A DNA stretch of 48,805 nucleotides from a virus, in IMG/VR virus record IMGVR_UViG_3300020020_000049, positions 1-48,805 of that record; one strand, written 5' to 3'. Every line of letters begins with the position of its first letter. Within the stretch, counting starts at the first letter, position 1. Below, one piece after another: positions 31,980 to 40,997 of this stretch. The notes under the pieces are model-generated. The model ran no database searches and had not been told where the DNA came from. It was given only the letters and a program-made list of their open reading frames with translations. Position numbers and translations under genes: made by a program.

Positions 31980-32972
31980 ATGGCCTATCCCGAAAGTTGC
32001 TTTGTCGATCTCATTGGAATAAAAAACACTTGTGAAACCCAAGATACCATGTATTGGGTGGATGATATTCCGGGAATTGACGTCACTAAGCTCGCCAATG
32101 TCGCCGAGGCCAACGCTCCAACGGGAGAAAAACTCGGCATTAAATTGATCGACTCCGCGGCCCGGATGATGATCGCCGACGTTGAGGCTATTTATGACGG
32201 CGCTTATAAGGTCCAAAACCAATTAACAGGCGGTTGCTCGGCTTGCTCTTTTTTATCGACATATGGCGCCGGAGCTCAACGCGGTATTTTAATTAAAAAC
32301 ACTTCGCCAAGCAATTTTTCCGCCATTTTATTAGATCGCTTAATTGTGAAAATAAACTCCGGCGGCACGTTCAATATTGTGATCACCGATGGCGTCCAAA
32401 GCAAAACAATTGAATATGATTTCACGGCCGGGCAAGAGGCGGAATTTATAGGCATTAAATTCTCAACCAAGCTCAAAGAAGTCAAGATTTATTTTGCCGA
32501 GGCGGAGGTTTTACAGGCGAAATTGAGTTGCCCAACTGGCTCAAGCGGTTGCGGTTGCTCAGGAAAACAGACCGTTGTTTCCGACTTACAATTTCGCGGC
32601 CTGACCGATGGCGTGGAGTCTCAAAACGCTTGGGGCTTTCAGCCTTGCGCGGCGATTACTTGCGACGCCAGCGACCTACTTTGTTTTATTGCCCACTCAG
32701 CGCCTCGAATGGTTGGCATGGCGCTATTGCTGAAAGTTTCGGAGCTCTATTTTCAAACCAGGCTGCAATCGGCCAGGAATAATAAAACAACGGGATTGAA
32801 TGTTGACGACTCCAAAGCTGACGCGGCTCATTATGCTAAACTTTACAAGGATAAATTAAATGGAGCGGGTGGTCGAGGTGTGAAAGATTTGGTTTTTACG
32901 ACGCTCCAGCAAACCAACGACGTTTGTGTGGTGTGCAATTCGTTGATCGCAACGGCTTGGGCGACGGGGTAA
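31980..32972 (+). CDS. Cys-rich virion structural protein (Bacteroidetes phage family)
   Basis: The 330-residue protein starts CFVDLIGIKNTCETQ and has WVDDIPGIDVTKLANVAEA, GGCSACSFLSTYG and GSSGCGCSGK. This N-terminal form (a Cys-bearing opening, then DLPGID-like and a helical section) is typical of a structural protein family of Bacteroidetes phages and related elements. The C-terminus (ARNNKTTGLNVDDSKADAA, then VVCNSL) is helical. The exact role in head or neck is not known. Confidence 0.55.
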   Translation: MAYPESCFVDLIGIKNTCETQDTMYWVDDIPGIDVTKLANVAEANAPTGEKLGIKLIDSAARMMIADVEAIYDGAYKVQNQLTGGCSACSFLSTYGAGAQRGILIKNTSPSNFSAILLDRLIVKINSGGTFNIVITDGVQSKTIEYDFTAGQEAEFIGIKFSTKLKEVKIYFAEAEVLQAKLSCPTGSSGCGCSGKQTVVSDLQFRGLTDGVESQNAWGFQPCAAITCDASDLLCFIAHSAPRMVGMALLLKVSELYFQTRLQSARNNKTTGLNVDDSKADAAHYAKLYKDKLNGAGGRGVKDLVFTTLQQTNDVCVVCNSLIATAWATG

Positions 32973-32977
32973 AAAAG

Positions 32978-33003
32978 AGGCGCCAATCTAAAAAGAGGCG
33001 CCT
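32978..33003 (+). repeat. Hairpin with embedded direct repeat
   Basis: AGGCGCC at 32978-32984 is the complement of GGCGCCT at 32997-33003, and AAAAAGAGGCGCC occurs twice. No T run follows on the plus strand. On the minus strand a T run would follow, but there is no gene to end there. Confidence 0.5.
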
Positions 33004-33021
33004 GACCGTTACCACATCCTA

Positions 33022-33624
33022 ATGAAAAAACGTTCACAAGGAATAAAGATAATAAAAAAGGCCACCAGTAGAAACCGGCGGCCGATAATGAAATCCGAAC
33101 CAAAATGTAAAACTCTACTAAAGTTAATGGAATATAAAAGCAACACAAAAGAAGTATTGGCCCGGCTGAAATTAATTCGGGCGCAAATTGCCGGAGGAGC
33201 TTTCTCCGACTCTTTGGTTGCTGGCTTAAATGCCGCAATGGGAGTCATGAAACGGCGGATTTTCAACCAATCCCTTGACGCAAACGGGACATCTCTCGGG
33301 CCTTATTATTCCGAACAATACGAGCGTGACAGAAAGGAGGCGGGCCGCCAGGTTGGGCGCAAAGACATGGAATTTACCGGGACACTCAGGCGGGCGATTG
33401 AAGTAATAACAGTCAACAATACCAAGGCTGAAATAAGGATCACCAACGACGACAGCGCCAATATTGCCAGGTGGCAAGAGCAACAAATTTACAATCTCAG
33501 GAACGGGCTCCCGGCCAACGAGGCAAGTGGACAAGCGGTGGATATTTTTATTTTAAATACCGACGAGCGGGAAATTGCGCGAACCGTCACTCGTGATCTT
33601 TTGGCTCAAAAATTTAATTTTTAA
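33022..33624 (+). CDS. Phage virion morphogenesis protein (gpG-like)
   Basis: The 200-residue frame has the gpG-like core: AAMGVMKRRIFNQSLDANG, LGPYYSEQY, a GRQVGRKDME segment and FTGTLRRAIEVI. This family acts in joining head and tail. The first 36 residues are very basic (RSQGIKIIKKATSRNRRP), and an ATG at 33130 (MEYKSNTKEVLARL) would give a more usual length of 164 residues, so the start is uncertain. The stop shares a base with the next ATG. Confidence 0.7.
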   Translation: MKKRSQGIKIIKKATSRNRRPIMKSEPKCKTLLKLMEYKSNTKEVLARLKLIRAQIAGGAFSDSLVAGLNAAMGVMKRRIFNQSLDANGTSLGPYYSEQYERDRKEAGRQVGRKDMEFTGTLRRAIEVITVNNTKAEIRITNDDSANIARWQEQQIYNLRNGLPANEASGQAVDIFILNTDEREIARTVTRDLLAQKFNF

Positions 33625-34193
33625 TGACAACGCTCAAACAAATAGAAATCGCTGAACACCTAAAAACAACTGGATTGGTGGCAAAGGTTTTTCATTCGGT
33701 TCAGATCCTGAGCAACCGGGAAACCGGCGTCATTTACCCGGCATACCCGAAAGGCGGCGAATATACCTACTCAGGCATTGACGACACTCATGGCCTGTTT
33801 GCGTATATCAGGACGGCCGGCGACGCGGTGGCGACACCAATCAAAATCCAAAGTTGTGGCCATGCTTTTGACGTTGCTATCCCGTTGCGAGTTGTATTTT
33901 TTCACGATGTTGAGGGCCGCGATCATGAGCAACTGACGACGAAACTTTTATCATTTACTTTTATCAAAAACGTGAGGTTGATCCGGGTGATCTCGGACAA
34001 ATTCAGACTCCAGCGCGAGGAGTCTCCGCTTTTCAGAAATCATTTTGATGGCAAAACTTTTTATATTGCCGTTGATATTTTTATCAGCGTAATTTTAAAG
34101 CCGAGTGATTGTGAGAGTGAAAATTGTATTATTTACCCAAATCCAATTATATGTCCTGTTGTTGCACCCGAATCGTCAAGCTCTGTGATGTGA
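33624..34193 (+). CDS. Head-tail connector or tail completion-like protein
   Basis: The 189-residue protein starts at TAATG. It has a mixed helix and strand pattern (GLVAKVFHSVQILSN, DVAIPLRVVFFHDVEG, KTFYIAVDIFISVI) that fits tail-terminator or neck proteins, which usually follow gpG-like genes. No firm motif is present. It overlaps the next gene by 43 bases. Confidence 0.45.
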   Translation: MTTLKQIEIAEHLKTTGLVAKVFHSVQILSNRETGVIYPAYPKGGEYTYSGIDDTHGLFAYIRTAGDAVATPIKIQSCGHAFDVAIPLRVVFFHDVEGRDHEQLTTKLLSFTFIKNVRLIRVISDKFRLQREESPLFRNHFDGKTFYIAVDIFISVILKPSDCESENCIIYPNPIICPVVAPESSSSVM

Positions 34194-34873
34194 TACTTTG
34201 CGACGACCTGGAGCTGGTTTTACCGATCACCATTCCGGCCGACGGCGAATATATGCTCGAGCTGGAATTCATGACGTCGGTCGTTCAAAAGTTTGCAGAT
34301 TTAACCGAGGGCGACTCAGCGACGTTTGACAAAGACGACCTAAATGAAAATTTCACTTACACCGGGCAAGTAAAAGACGCGGATGGCGAGGTTTTGAGCT
34401 TTGATGTTGACGGCGTGGTTTACGATTGTTTCGAGTTTACAACAAAAAAAAAAGTAGGCGAAGAAACGGCGGGAGCGAGTAGTTCGTCGGGATCTTCAGC
34501 GGCAGGGGTAAGCGTCGGAGGCTCTTTAAATTATATTATCGACGGCGGCGGGACTGAGATCGTGACAGGATTAAAAGGCTTTGTTGAGTGGGGCTTTCCG
34601 GCCATTGTCAAGGGGTGGACGATAATGGGAGACGTTACAGGCGATATTGTTGTCGATGTTTGGAAAGATAACTACTCCAACTTTGCGCCAACGGTGGCCG
34701 ACACAATCGCCGGGACGGAAAAACCAACGCTTTCGGGAGCTCAGAAAAACCAAAATTTAAACCTGGTGACGTTTTCAACGGTGGTTTTAAAGGGTGATAT
34801 TTGGGCTTTCAACGTTGATAGTGTTTTAGATATTACAAAAGTTACAATAGCATTTCGATTTAATAAACAATAA
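34151..34873 (+). CDS. Two-domain virion protein with Ser-rich linker
   Basis: ATG at 34151 (MSCCCTRIVKLCDVILCDDL) gives 240 residues. Residues 1-110 are a Cys-opened beta domain (LPITIPADGEYMLELEF). A Ser/Gly/Ala linker (ASSSSGSSAAGVSVGG) follows. The C-terminal 115 residues (YIIDGGGTEIVTGLKG, then GDIVVDVWKDNYSNFAPTVA) match a domain common at the ends of phage fibre and surface proteins. It could decorate the tail or head. The linker-plus-swappable-domain design echoes the genes at 22111-26293. Confidence 0.55.
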   Translation: MSCCCTRIVKLCDVILCDDLELVLPITIPADGEYMLELEFMTSVVQKFADLTEGDSATFDKDDLNENFTYTGQVKDADGEVLSFDVDGVVYDCFEFTTKKKVGEETAGASSSSGSSAAGVSVGGSLNYIIDGGGTEIVTGLKGFVEWGFPAIVKGWTIMGDVTGDIVVDVWKDNYSNFAPTVADTIAGTEKPTLSGAQKNQNLNLVTFSTVVLKGDIWAFNVDSVLDITKVTIAFRFNKQ

Positions 34874-34885
34874 AAAATCAATTTT

Positions 34886-35311
34886 ATGGCTGCTTTCAAT
34901 AAGTTTCAGCAATTCGTAGAGGACCTTTGTAAAGGCGTTCACAACTTCACCTCCGACGCGACTTGTTCGTTGACGCTTGCGCTTTGCAACGCGGCAAATG
35001 CTCCAGTAAACACCAACTCAGTTTTGGCAAATCTGACAACAATCGCTTATACCAATCTATCCTCGCGTGTGATCACAGGAGCGACGGCCGAGCACACGGC
35101 GGGAACGGTAACGCTGACAGGTGACACCCTTGTTTTAACCGCCTCGGGCGGAGCGGTTGCCCCTTTCCGGTATCTCGTTTTGTATAACGACGATCCAACC
35201 TCACCAGCGGACCCGCTCATTGGTTGGTGGGATTACTTGAGTGACTTGACGCTAAACAACGGCGAAACTTTGACCGTGACTTTACCAACTGAGATATTTA
35301 CGCTCGTTTAA
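34886..35311 (+). CDS. Conserved phage structural protein (MAAFNKF family)
   Basis: The 141-residue protein starts MAAFNKFQQFVEDLCKGVHN and continues NTNSVLANLTTIAY, GATAEHTAGTVTLTGDTL and APFRYLVLYNDDPTSPADPL. This family is widespread next to fibre or tail genes in phages of many hosts. It is beta-rich and probably a virion decoration or tail-linked protein; the function is not proven. Confidence 0.65.
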   Translation: MAAFNKFQQFVEDLCKGVHNFTSDATCSLTLALCNAANAPVNTNSVLANLTTIAYTNLSSRVITGATAEHTAGTVTLTGDTLVLTASGGAVAPFRYLVLYNDDPTSPADPLIGWWDYLSDLTLNNGETLTVTLPTEIFTLV

Positions 35312-35314
35312 TTT

Positions 35315-36505
35315 ATGCCGAAAAAGGTTGATATAGCAGTCGCCCAAGTTTTTGCGGCAACGGGGCTAAATGCCGGAGCCGCAACTCAATATTTGATACA
35401 AACCCCGACAGGGGTTTTGTATTGTGTTTTCATGGATATAAACCAAGACCTGGCTTTTAAAAAATCTTCAGACGGTGGGTTATCCTGGACAATGGGAACG
35501 GTTATATTTACCGGGACGATTATATCTCATTCGATTTGGTATGATAGGTGGAGTGGAATTTCGGCGGGGCTTATTCATTGTGCTTATTCCGAGTCAGGCG
35601 GCCATGATACACTTTACAGGACCATTGACACGGAAAGCTCCGACGCTCTCAGCACCCAAACGACAATTTTTGCAGGGACTTCCGTATCGTTAGCTGGTAG
35701 TTTTTTATCGATAAGCCGGGCAAGAGGCGGGAACGTTTATTGTAGGACTCAGATTGACAACGGAACCGAGGGCGGGTTTTACAGGCTCCCAAACGCCAAC
35801 GTGCCAAATGGAGCTTGGGACGCGGCTCGTACAATAAACGAGGCGGCGGCAAGCCTTGACATGATGATTTTGCTGCCAGGCTTTGCCGCTGATAACCAGG
35901 ATATGTTAGCAATCTTTTGGGACGCCTCAGCCAACGAGGTGAGTCGCCAGCTTTATGACGACTCCGCAAACACTTGGGCGGAGACTTCCATCACGGCGGG
36001 ACCGCTTGACAGCCCGGCCTCAACAGCTTTCCCGAATTTCGCTGCGGCGGTTGACCTGACCAACTCAAAACACATTGTTGGATTTTGGACGGCGGTCGAT
36101 ACGGCCAATGCTGATTTATTAATGAAAACAGTCGATGAGTCAACGATCACGGCGCTGACCGATGGCGTTTTAAATAGCACCGACGACCAGGGGCTTACCG
36201 CGATTTGCCTTGATTTACAAACCGGATTTTATTGGCTTTTTTATGTCGGCAAAAGTGACGGATCAGAAACCTATCCAACGGCGGTGAATGTCTATTGCAA
36301 ATGCTCACAGGATGGCGGTACAACTTGGGGCGCGGAGACTCAATTGACAACGGTGGCGGGAACGATTAGAACGCTTTACACAATTCCGAGACTTTATTCA
36401 GGGCCTCCGATTGTTGCTTATGGTTTAGACACTACTAATGAGGACCTTATAAAAATAATTTTTGACCTGGGAATACCAAAAGGCACTTATCAACTTGCAA
36501 TTTAA
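35315..36505 (+). CDS. BNR/Asp-box beta-propeller protein, copy 1
   Basis: The 396-residue protein has Asp-box motifs typical of sialidase-like propellers: SSDGGLSWT near residue 50 and SQDGGTTWG near residue 335. Other repeated segments (IWYDRWSGISAGLIHCAYSE, YRTIDTESSDALST) fit blades of a propeller. It may bind or hydrolyse surface sugars as a receptor-binding protein. Classic sialidase Arg triad residues could not be confirmed by eye. The next gene is a paralogue of nearly equal length. Confidence 0.55.
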   Translation: MPKKVDIAVAQVFAATGLNAGAATQYLIQTPTGVLYCVFMDINQDLAFKKSSDGGLSWTMGTVIFTGTIISHSIWYDRWSGISAGLIHCAYSESGGHDTLYRTIDTESSDALSTQTTIFAGTSVSLAGSFLSISRARGGNVYCRTQIDNGTEGGFYRLPNANVPNGAWDAARTINEAAASLDMMILLPGFAADNQDMLAIFWDASANEVSRQLYDDSANTWAETSITAGPLDSPASTAFPNFAAAVDLTNSKHIVGFWTAVDTANADLLMKTVDESTITALTDGVLNSTDDQGLTAICLDLQTGFYWLFYVGKSDGSETYPTAVNVYCKCSQDGGTTWGAETQLTTVAGTIRTLYTIPRLYSGPPIVAYGLDTTNEDLIKIIFDLGIPKGTYQLAI

Positions 36506-36508
36506 AAA

Positions 36509-37711
36509 ATGCCAAAGAGAGCAGATATATTTTTGGACCAATCGGCAAACACCGGCAACGGCCTTGGCATAGGAGCCCCGACTCAATATCTCGTTCAAAC
36601 ACCAACCGGTGTATTATATCACGTTTATATAGATTTTGCGTCTGACGTTTCTTTTAAAAAATCGTCAGACGGCGGGTTAAATTGGAGCAACCCAACAATT
36701 GTTTATGCGGGTACTGTAACTGGTTTATCAATTTGGTATGACCGCTGGAGCGATATCTCAGCGGGTTTAATTCATTTAGCCTATACTCACACAACCAGCC
36801 ACGATACATTTTATCGAACGATTAATACAGAAAGCTCAGACGCTTTAAGTACTGAAACCACAATTTTCGCGGGAACCTCAGCGGTTGCGGCTGGAAGTTC
36901 ATTGAGTATTTGTCGGGCAAGGGGTGGAAATGTTTATTGCAGAACTTGTATTGATGCCGGAGCGGAGGGTGGTTTTTTTCGCTTGCCTAATGCTAATGTT
37001 CCAAATGGGGCTTGGGATGCAGCAAGGACAATTAATGAGGCTCTTGCGACTCTTGACATGGCAATCCTTTTACCTGGTTGGGCGGCAGATAATCAGGATA
37101 TGATGTTGATTTTTTGGGACGTATCAGCCAATGAAATAAGCCGACAATTGTATGACGACAGCGCGAATAGTTGGGCCGAAACGTCCATCTCTGGAAGCAT
37201 GGTTGATGTTACGCCGTCACTTGGAGGCTTTCCGCATTTTTCGGCGGCGGTAGATATAGCAAATTCAAGAAATATTTTAATCGCCTGGAATGGAGTTGAC
37301 ACAGCTAATGCCGATTTATTAGGATGGACGGTAACGGAGTCGGCAATTACAGCTTTCACAACTTCAGTCGTTTTAAATGGTACTGACGACCAAGGGCTTT
37401 GTGCAATAACCATTGATTTGCAAACTGGTTATTGGTGGGCGTTTTATGCAGGGAAGTCGGACGGCTCTGAAACTTGGGGAACGGCTGTAAATATTTATTA
37501 CAAATATTCAACCGATAGCGGTGCAACCTGGAGCGCGGAAAACCTTTTAACATTGGCGGCCTACAATGTATTTAGTTTACACTCATGTCCACGTTTATAT
37601 TTAGGCTCACCTCCCGTTCTTAGAGGTGTTAATGTGGCAACGTTTAATTACCCGCAAACAATAAATATTCAGGTGGCATTACCAACGGCAAAATATCAAT
37701 TAGGAATTTAA
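36509..37711 (+). CDS. BNR/Asp-box beta-propeller protein, copy 2
   Basis: The 400-residue protein matches the previous one over its whole length (MPKRADIF vs MPKKVDIA, SSDGGLNWS, NANVPNGAWDAARTINEA in both, STDSGATWS). The DNA is visibly AT-richer than copy 1, even at shared residues, so a simple recent tandem duplication is unlikely. Divergence is greatest in the last 100 residues. Both may serve as alternative receptor-binding proteins. Confidence 0.55.
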   Translation: MPKRADIFLDQSANTGNGLGIGAPTQYLVQTPTGVLYHVYIDFASDVSFKKSSDGGLNWSNPTIVYAGTVTGLSIWYDRWSDISAGLIHLAYTHTTSHDTFYRTINTESSDALSTETTIFAGTSAVAAGSSLSICRARGGNVYCRTCIDAGAEGGFFRLPNANVPNGAWDAARTINEALATLDMAILLPGWAADNQDMMLIFWDVSANEISRQLYDDSANSWAETSISGSMVDVTPSLGGFPHFSAAVDIANSRNILIAWNGVDTANADLLGWTVTESAITAFTTSVVLNGTDDQGLCAITIDLQTGYWWAFYAGKSDGSETWGTAVNIYYKYSTDSGATWSAENLLTLAAYNVFSLHSCPRLYLGSPPVLRGVNVATFNYPQTINIQVALPTAKYQLGI

Positions 37712-37722
37712 AAAATATTATT

Positions 37723-38037
37723 ATGGCAGCACCTTACAACCCTCCCAAAAAAAATGAAGATTTTACGTGTTACGTCGCGGTTGAGGATTATGCCAACCCC
37801 GGAAACTTTAAGAGCACTCCGACAATTGCGGCGGGTGATTTCCAGGTTTCAAAGGACGGCGGCGCTTTCGCCAACCTGACTACCCTCCCGACCAATGAGC
37901 CAGCGGCCTCGGAAATGATCGAAATAAACCTATCCTCAACCGAAATGAATTGCGATAATGTTGTTGTGAGAGGCAAGGATCAAACGTCACCAAAAGAGTG
38001 GGTTGACATTATTATAAATATTCCAACAACGGCATAA
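37723..38037 (+). CDS. Conserved phage structural protein
   Basis: The 104-residue protein has FKSTPTIAAGDFQVSKDGGA and FANLTTLPTNEPAASEM, then SSTEMNCDNVVVRGKD. This combination is common in small beta-rich phage proteins beside fibre genes. It is probably a virion or fibre-assembly component. Its TAA shares two bases' distance with the next ATG, so the genes abut. Confidence 0.6.
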   Translation: MAAPYNPPKKNEDFTCYVAVEDYANPGNFKSTPTIAAGDFQVSKDGGAFANLTTLPTNEPAASEMIEINLSSTEMNCDNVVVRGKDQTSPKEWVDIIINIPTTA

Positions 38038-38976
38038 ATGGGCTATCGGTTATATTTTGGGAATGTTGTCTCAGGCGCTTACGAGTTAATTGCCGACGCC
38101 GGAGCCTTTGCCCTAACAGGGCAAGCGGCAACACTTACCAAAGACAGCGCCCAACAAGCCGACCCCGGCTCCTTTATCCTTACCGGGCAAGATGCAACGT
38201 TTTCGAGAGGTTACACATTCCAGGCTGACGCCGGATCTTTCGCTCTCTCGGGACAAGACGCAAGCCTTATAAAAGAAAGCTCTATTGCGGCCGATGCTGG
38301 CGCCTTTGCATTGACAGGGCAAGACGCGGGCCTCACCATTCAACGGGTGATTGCAATTGACGCCGGGAGTTTTGCACTTTCAGGACAAGACGCGGCGCTA
38401 AATATCGCGAGAGCTCTCAGCGCCGACGCGGGCTCATTTTTATTGTCAGGTCAGGCGGCCGACCTACTCGCTCAACGAATTCTCAGCGCCGACCCCGGAG
38501 CCTATCTTTTAAACGGGCAAGACGCCGGGCTCGGGAAAGGCGTCATATTTGAGGCCGACGCCGGGAGTTTTAATCTGTCAGGTCAGGCTATTGACTTGAT
38601 AGCACAAAAGCAACTCAGTATTGACGCCGGATCATTTTTATTAAACGGTCAAAGCGTCGATCTTTTGCGCGGGTTGCAATTCAGCGCCGATAATGGGAGC
38701 TTTATCCTTAACGGTCAAGATGCTGTTTTTTTATTCGGCCGCACTTTCCAGGCGGACAACGGCTCGTTTGTGCTTACCGGACAGGATATTGCAACCTTAG
38801 TAAACCGGGCGCTCCAGGCGGAAAGTGGCTCGTTTGTGCTTACCGGCAAGGATGCAATTTTTATTCGTGATTTGATTTTACAAATTGACCCCGGCGCCTT
38901 TGTGATAACAGGTCAGGACGTAACTTTGCTTTACACGCCACTTTTAAAGGGTTACACTCAGGCGATATTCACCTAA
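38038..38976 (+). CDS. Virion protein made of thirteen 22-residue repeats
   Basis: The 312-residue protein has an 18-residue N-cap, thirteen tandem repeats of exactly 22 residues (residues 19-304), and an eight-residue end (GYTQAIFT). The consensus is roughly ADAGSFxLTGQDAxLxxxxx with a hydrophobic close. Each unit would give two short strands, so a solenoid or fibre-like rod is likely. Similar GS(F/Y)xLTGQDA repeats occur in other phage structural proteins. It sits between fibre-like genes and the capsid module. Confidence 0.75.
   Translation: MGYRLYFGNVVSGAYELIADAGAFALTGQAATLTKDSAQQADPGSFILTGQDATFSRGYTFQADAGSFALSGQDASLIKESSIAADAGAFALTGQDAGLTIQRVIAIDAGSFALSGQDAALNIARALSADAGSFLLSGQAADLLAQRILSADPGAYLLNGQDAGLGKGVIFEADAGSFNLSGQAIDLIAQKQLSIDAGSFLLNGQSVDLLRGLQFSADNGSFILNGQDAVFLFGRTFQADNGSFVLTGQDIATLVNRALQAESGSFVLTGKDAIFIRDLILQIDPGAFVITGQDVTLLYTPLLKGYTQAIFT
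38092..38949 (+). repeat. Thirteen tandem 66-bp coding repeats
   Basis: The 66-base units encode the 22-residue repeats of the 38038 gene. They keep exact length but vary at many codons, so the array is old or under diversifying pressure. Repeats 10-12 share N or S at position 3 (ADNGSF, AESGSF), a sign of more recent local duplication. Confidence 0.75.
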
Positions 38977-38985
38977 AAAATATTT

Positions 38986-39441
38986 ATGAATTACGAGCTC
39001 ATTGGATTACTTACGGCGATCATGCTTTTTTGTTTTTGGTTTTATTACGTTATCGGGAGCCCGTTGGCACGGGACCCGCGAGACGTCGATCAAAAAGCCA
39101 TCCTCTTTAATTTCCCGTTATTCCTTGCACACCAGCGGCTCAGGTCGCTGAATTTATTACGCGAGATCCTGTTTGGCTATATTTCCGAGCAAGCCATGAC
39201 AAAAGATTTGGGGCTAAAAAATCAACTGAAAAACGATCACCGGCTCAACCTATTTTTAAAGGGGCGAGAGTTTTTTACATGGGAAAGATCGCTCCTTTGC
39301 CCGGTTTGCCTTCATTGGTGGCTGACCGTTATCGCGGCGGCTATTATCCTGAGTTTGGATTGTTTCAACGCTCGAGCCGATTTTTTTATTGGCGTTTTGG
39401 CTTACCTTGTCAATCATTTAATAATTAGAAAAATAAATTAG
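38986..39441 (+). CDS. Membrane protein of unknown function
   Basis: The 151-residue protein has three likely membrane segments: residues about 5-25 (LIGLLTAIMLFCFWFYYVIG), 108-127 (WWLTVIAAAIILSLDCF) and 131-146 (FFIGVLAYLVNHLIIR). A CPVCLHWW motif precedes the second. It lies in the middle of head genes, so it is a candidate holin, or a prohead membrane factor. No family is recognised. Confidence 0.5.
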   Translation: MNYELIGLLTAIMLFCFWFYYVIGSPLARDPRDVDQKAILFNFPLFLAHQRLRSLNLLREILFGYISEQAMTKDLGLKNQLKNDHRLNLFLKGREFFTWERSLLCPVCLHWWLTVIAAAIILSLDCFNARADFFIGVLAYLVNHLIIRKIN

Positions 39442-39443
39442 CA

Positions 39444-39995
39444 ATGACCAACGAGCAATTAATCGAGAAATTCAATCCCGGCGCTAACCTGTCGGCCGAG
39501 GACCTGGTGATCATGAAAGGACTCACCGACGAGCAAATTTCAGTTTTGGCAAAAGCCTATCCAAACACCCCGACCCGTCGGTCATATATTCGCCTTTATG
39601 ACAAAAACATGAAGGACCACCAGCAAATTTATCAGCTCTCGACCTGGCAAAACCTTAATAACCTCCGAAAATATTCCAACAAAAAGAATTTGGTGGCTTA
39701 CGATTATAAGACTCCTCATTCCAAAGTGAATGTTGTCAGGCCCGTGGCTCCGGCCAAGGTTGGGGCGAAAGCGGGCCCGGTTAAAAGAGTCATTGTTGAT
39801 CTTTCAGCACAAGAGGCGGCGGCGGAGCTGACCAACTTATTGAAAAAAGATAAGTCAGGCGAGGCTAAAACAAAGGCCGAATTTGCTGAAAAAATGGCTA
39901 AAGCGAAAGCCGATAAAAAAGCCAACCTCGAGAAAGCCGAAACAGGCAAAGCGGAGATAAAAGCCGACCTCGATTTCCCGGAAATTCAGGATTAA
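39444..39995 (+). CDS. Hypothetical protein before the scaffold gene
   Basis: The 183-residue protein has an ordered N-terminus (LSAEDLVIMKGLTDEQISVL, STWQNLNNLRKYSN) and a long Lys/Ala/Glu-rich C-terminal helix that resembles scaffold-like or coiled-coil tails. It could assist capsid assembly given its position. No motif is recognised. Confidence 0.45.
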   Translation: MTNEQLIEKFNPGANLSAEDLVIMKGLTDEQISVLAKAYPNTPTRRSYIRLYDKNMKDHQQIYQLSTWQNLNNLRKYSNKKNLVAYDYKTPHSKVNVVRPVAPAKVGAKAGPVKRVIVDLSAQEAAAELTNLLKKDKSGEAKTKAEFAEKMAKAKADKKANLEKAETGKAEIKADLDFPEIQD

Positions 39996-40026
39996 TTTTT
40001 TATTTTTAAATCTCAATATCACGATC

Positions 40027-40899
40027 ATGGCACAAACTCACCTCGCTGACGTCCTTAAAGCAACAGGCTTACCCGAGGACCAGGTAAAAGCTCTCTCAGA
40101 ATTACCCGACGACACCAAAGATTTTAAAACCGACGCTTACGTGGCTCCTATCAGGACCAACGTCGAAACTCAGGTCAAAAACGACCCAAAATTTTATGAA
40201 GGTTTAAACCGGGACAACCTCCCAAAAGAGTTTTTAAAAACCCTGGAGTCGGAGCAATACGGGCGGAGCGCGGCGCAAGTACGGGCGAATATGCTCAAAG
40301 CGGTTGGCCTGACCGATAAAGATTTCACCGAGCTTGGCGACGAGGGAAAAAAGATCGACGTTTTTACACCGGCATTTGTAAAAAAATTATCTGAGGGAAA
40401 AGTTGGCGACAAGGAACTCCAGGCAAAACTAATTGAGGCCAACACTAAGATCAGCGAAATGGAGACAGCCATTCCAACGCTTGAGGCTAAGTTCAAAACT
40501 GAATATGAGGGAAAGATCAACGACTTTCAATTTGCCTCTCAGGTTGCGACCGAGCTGGCCTCAGTTAAGGGATTGAGGGCTCCGGCCAAATATCTCGTTG
40601 GTGATATTTCAACTCAACTGAAAAGCAAATACGCGATCGTTGTCACCAATGGAGTGGCGGAGGTTAAGCAGAAAGACAAACCAACGCTCGACGTGCTAAC
40701 TGACAACGGAAAAAAAATATTGTCGTTATCTGGTGCAATCCAATTAATTTTGGATTCGGACGACCTGGTTGACAAAAAACAAACGACAACCACAACGACC
40801 ACTACTCAGGTGAATACAACTAATGGCGAATTGAAAATCACTAAAAACGTGAATGACAAAATTTCAAAACGCTTAAAAGAAGATCAAAACGCCGGGTAA
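40027..40899 (+). CDS. Capsid scaffold-like protein
   Basis: The 290-residue protein lies directly before the major capsid gene. It is acidic and helical with a central coiled coil (ELQAKLIEANTKISEMET, then AIPTLEAKFKTEYEG), a Thr-rich low-complexity run (TTTTTTTT) and a basic C-terminal helix (KNVNDKISKRLKEDQ), as in phage scaffolds whose basic end binds the capsid protein. No protease motif is seen. It should guide prohead assembly and then leave. Confidence 0.65.
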   Translation: MAQTHLADVLKATGLPEDQVKALSELPDDTKDFKTDAYVAPIRTNVETQVKNDPKFYEGLNRDNLPKEFLKTLESEQYGRSAAQVRANMLKAVGLTDKDFTELGDEGKKIDVFTPAFVKKLSEGKVGDKELQAKLIEANTKISEMETAIPTLEAKFKTEYEGKINDFQFASQVATELASVKGLRAPAKYLVGDISTQLKSKYAIVVTNGVAEVKQKDKPTLDVLTDNGKKILSLSGAIQLILDSDDLVDKKQTTTTTTTTQVNTTNGELKITKNVNDKISKRLKEDQNAG

Positions 40900-40997
40900 A
40901 AAAATTCAGTCGCTCACACTTTACTGAGCAAACCCAATTCGGCTTTAGACGGCCTTAATGTCTAAGAAACATTTTTCCATCTTTAAAACTGAATTGT
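40900..40997 (+). promoter_or_regulatory. Capsid gene leader with two small hairpins
   Basis: The 98-base gap holds GCTCA/TGAGC (40912-40929) and TTAGAC/GTCTAA (40945-40965). No promoter boxes fit well. The hairpins may stabilise or process the capsid message. Confidence 0.35.

Noticed and set aside
31803-32222. A 139-codon minus-strand open frame
   Set aside because: It lies opposite two well-supported plus-strand genes and has no family resemblance; base composition of those genes explains it.
32978-33003. Hairpin as a plus-strand terminator
   Set aside because: No T run follows on the plus strand. The minus-strand orientation would fit, but no minus-strand gene ends there.
38092-38949. 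Regular repeats that might be a CRISPR array
   Set aside because: The 66-base units stay in frame, encode protein repeats and have no constant repeat with variable spacers.
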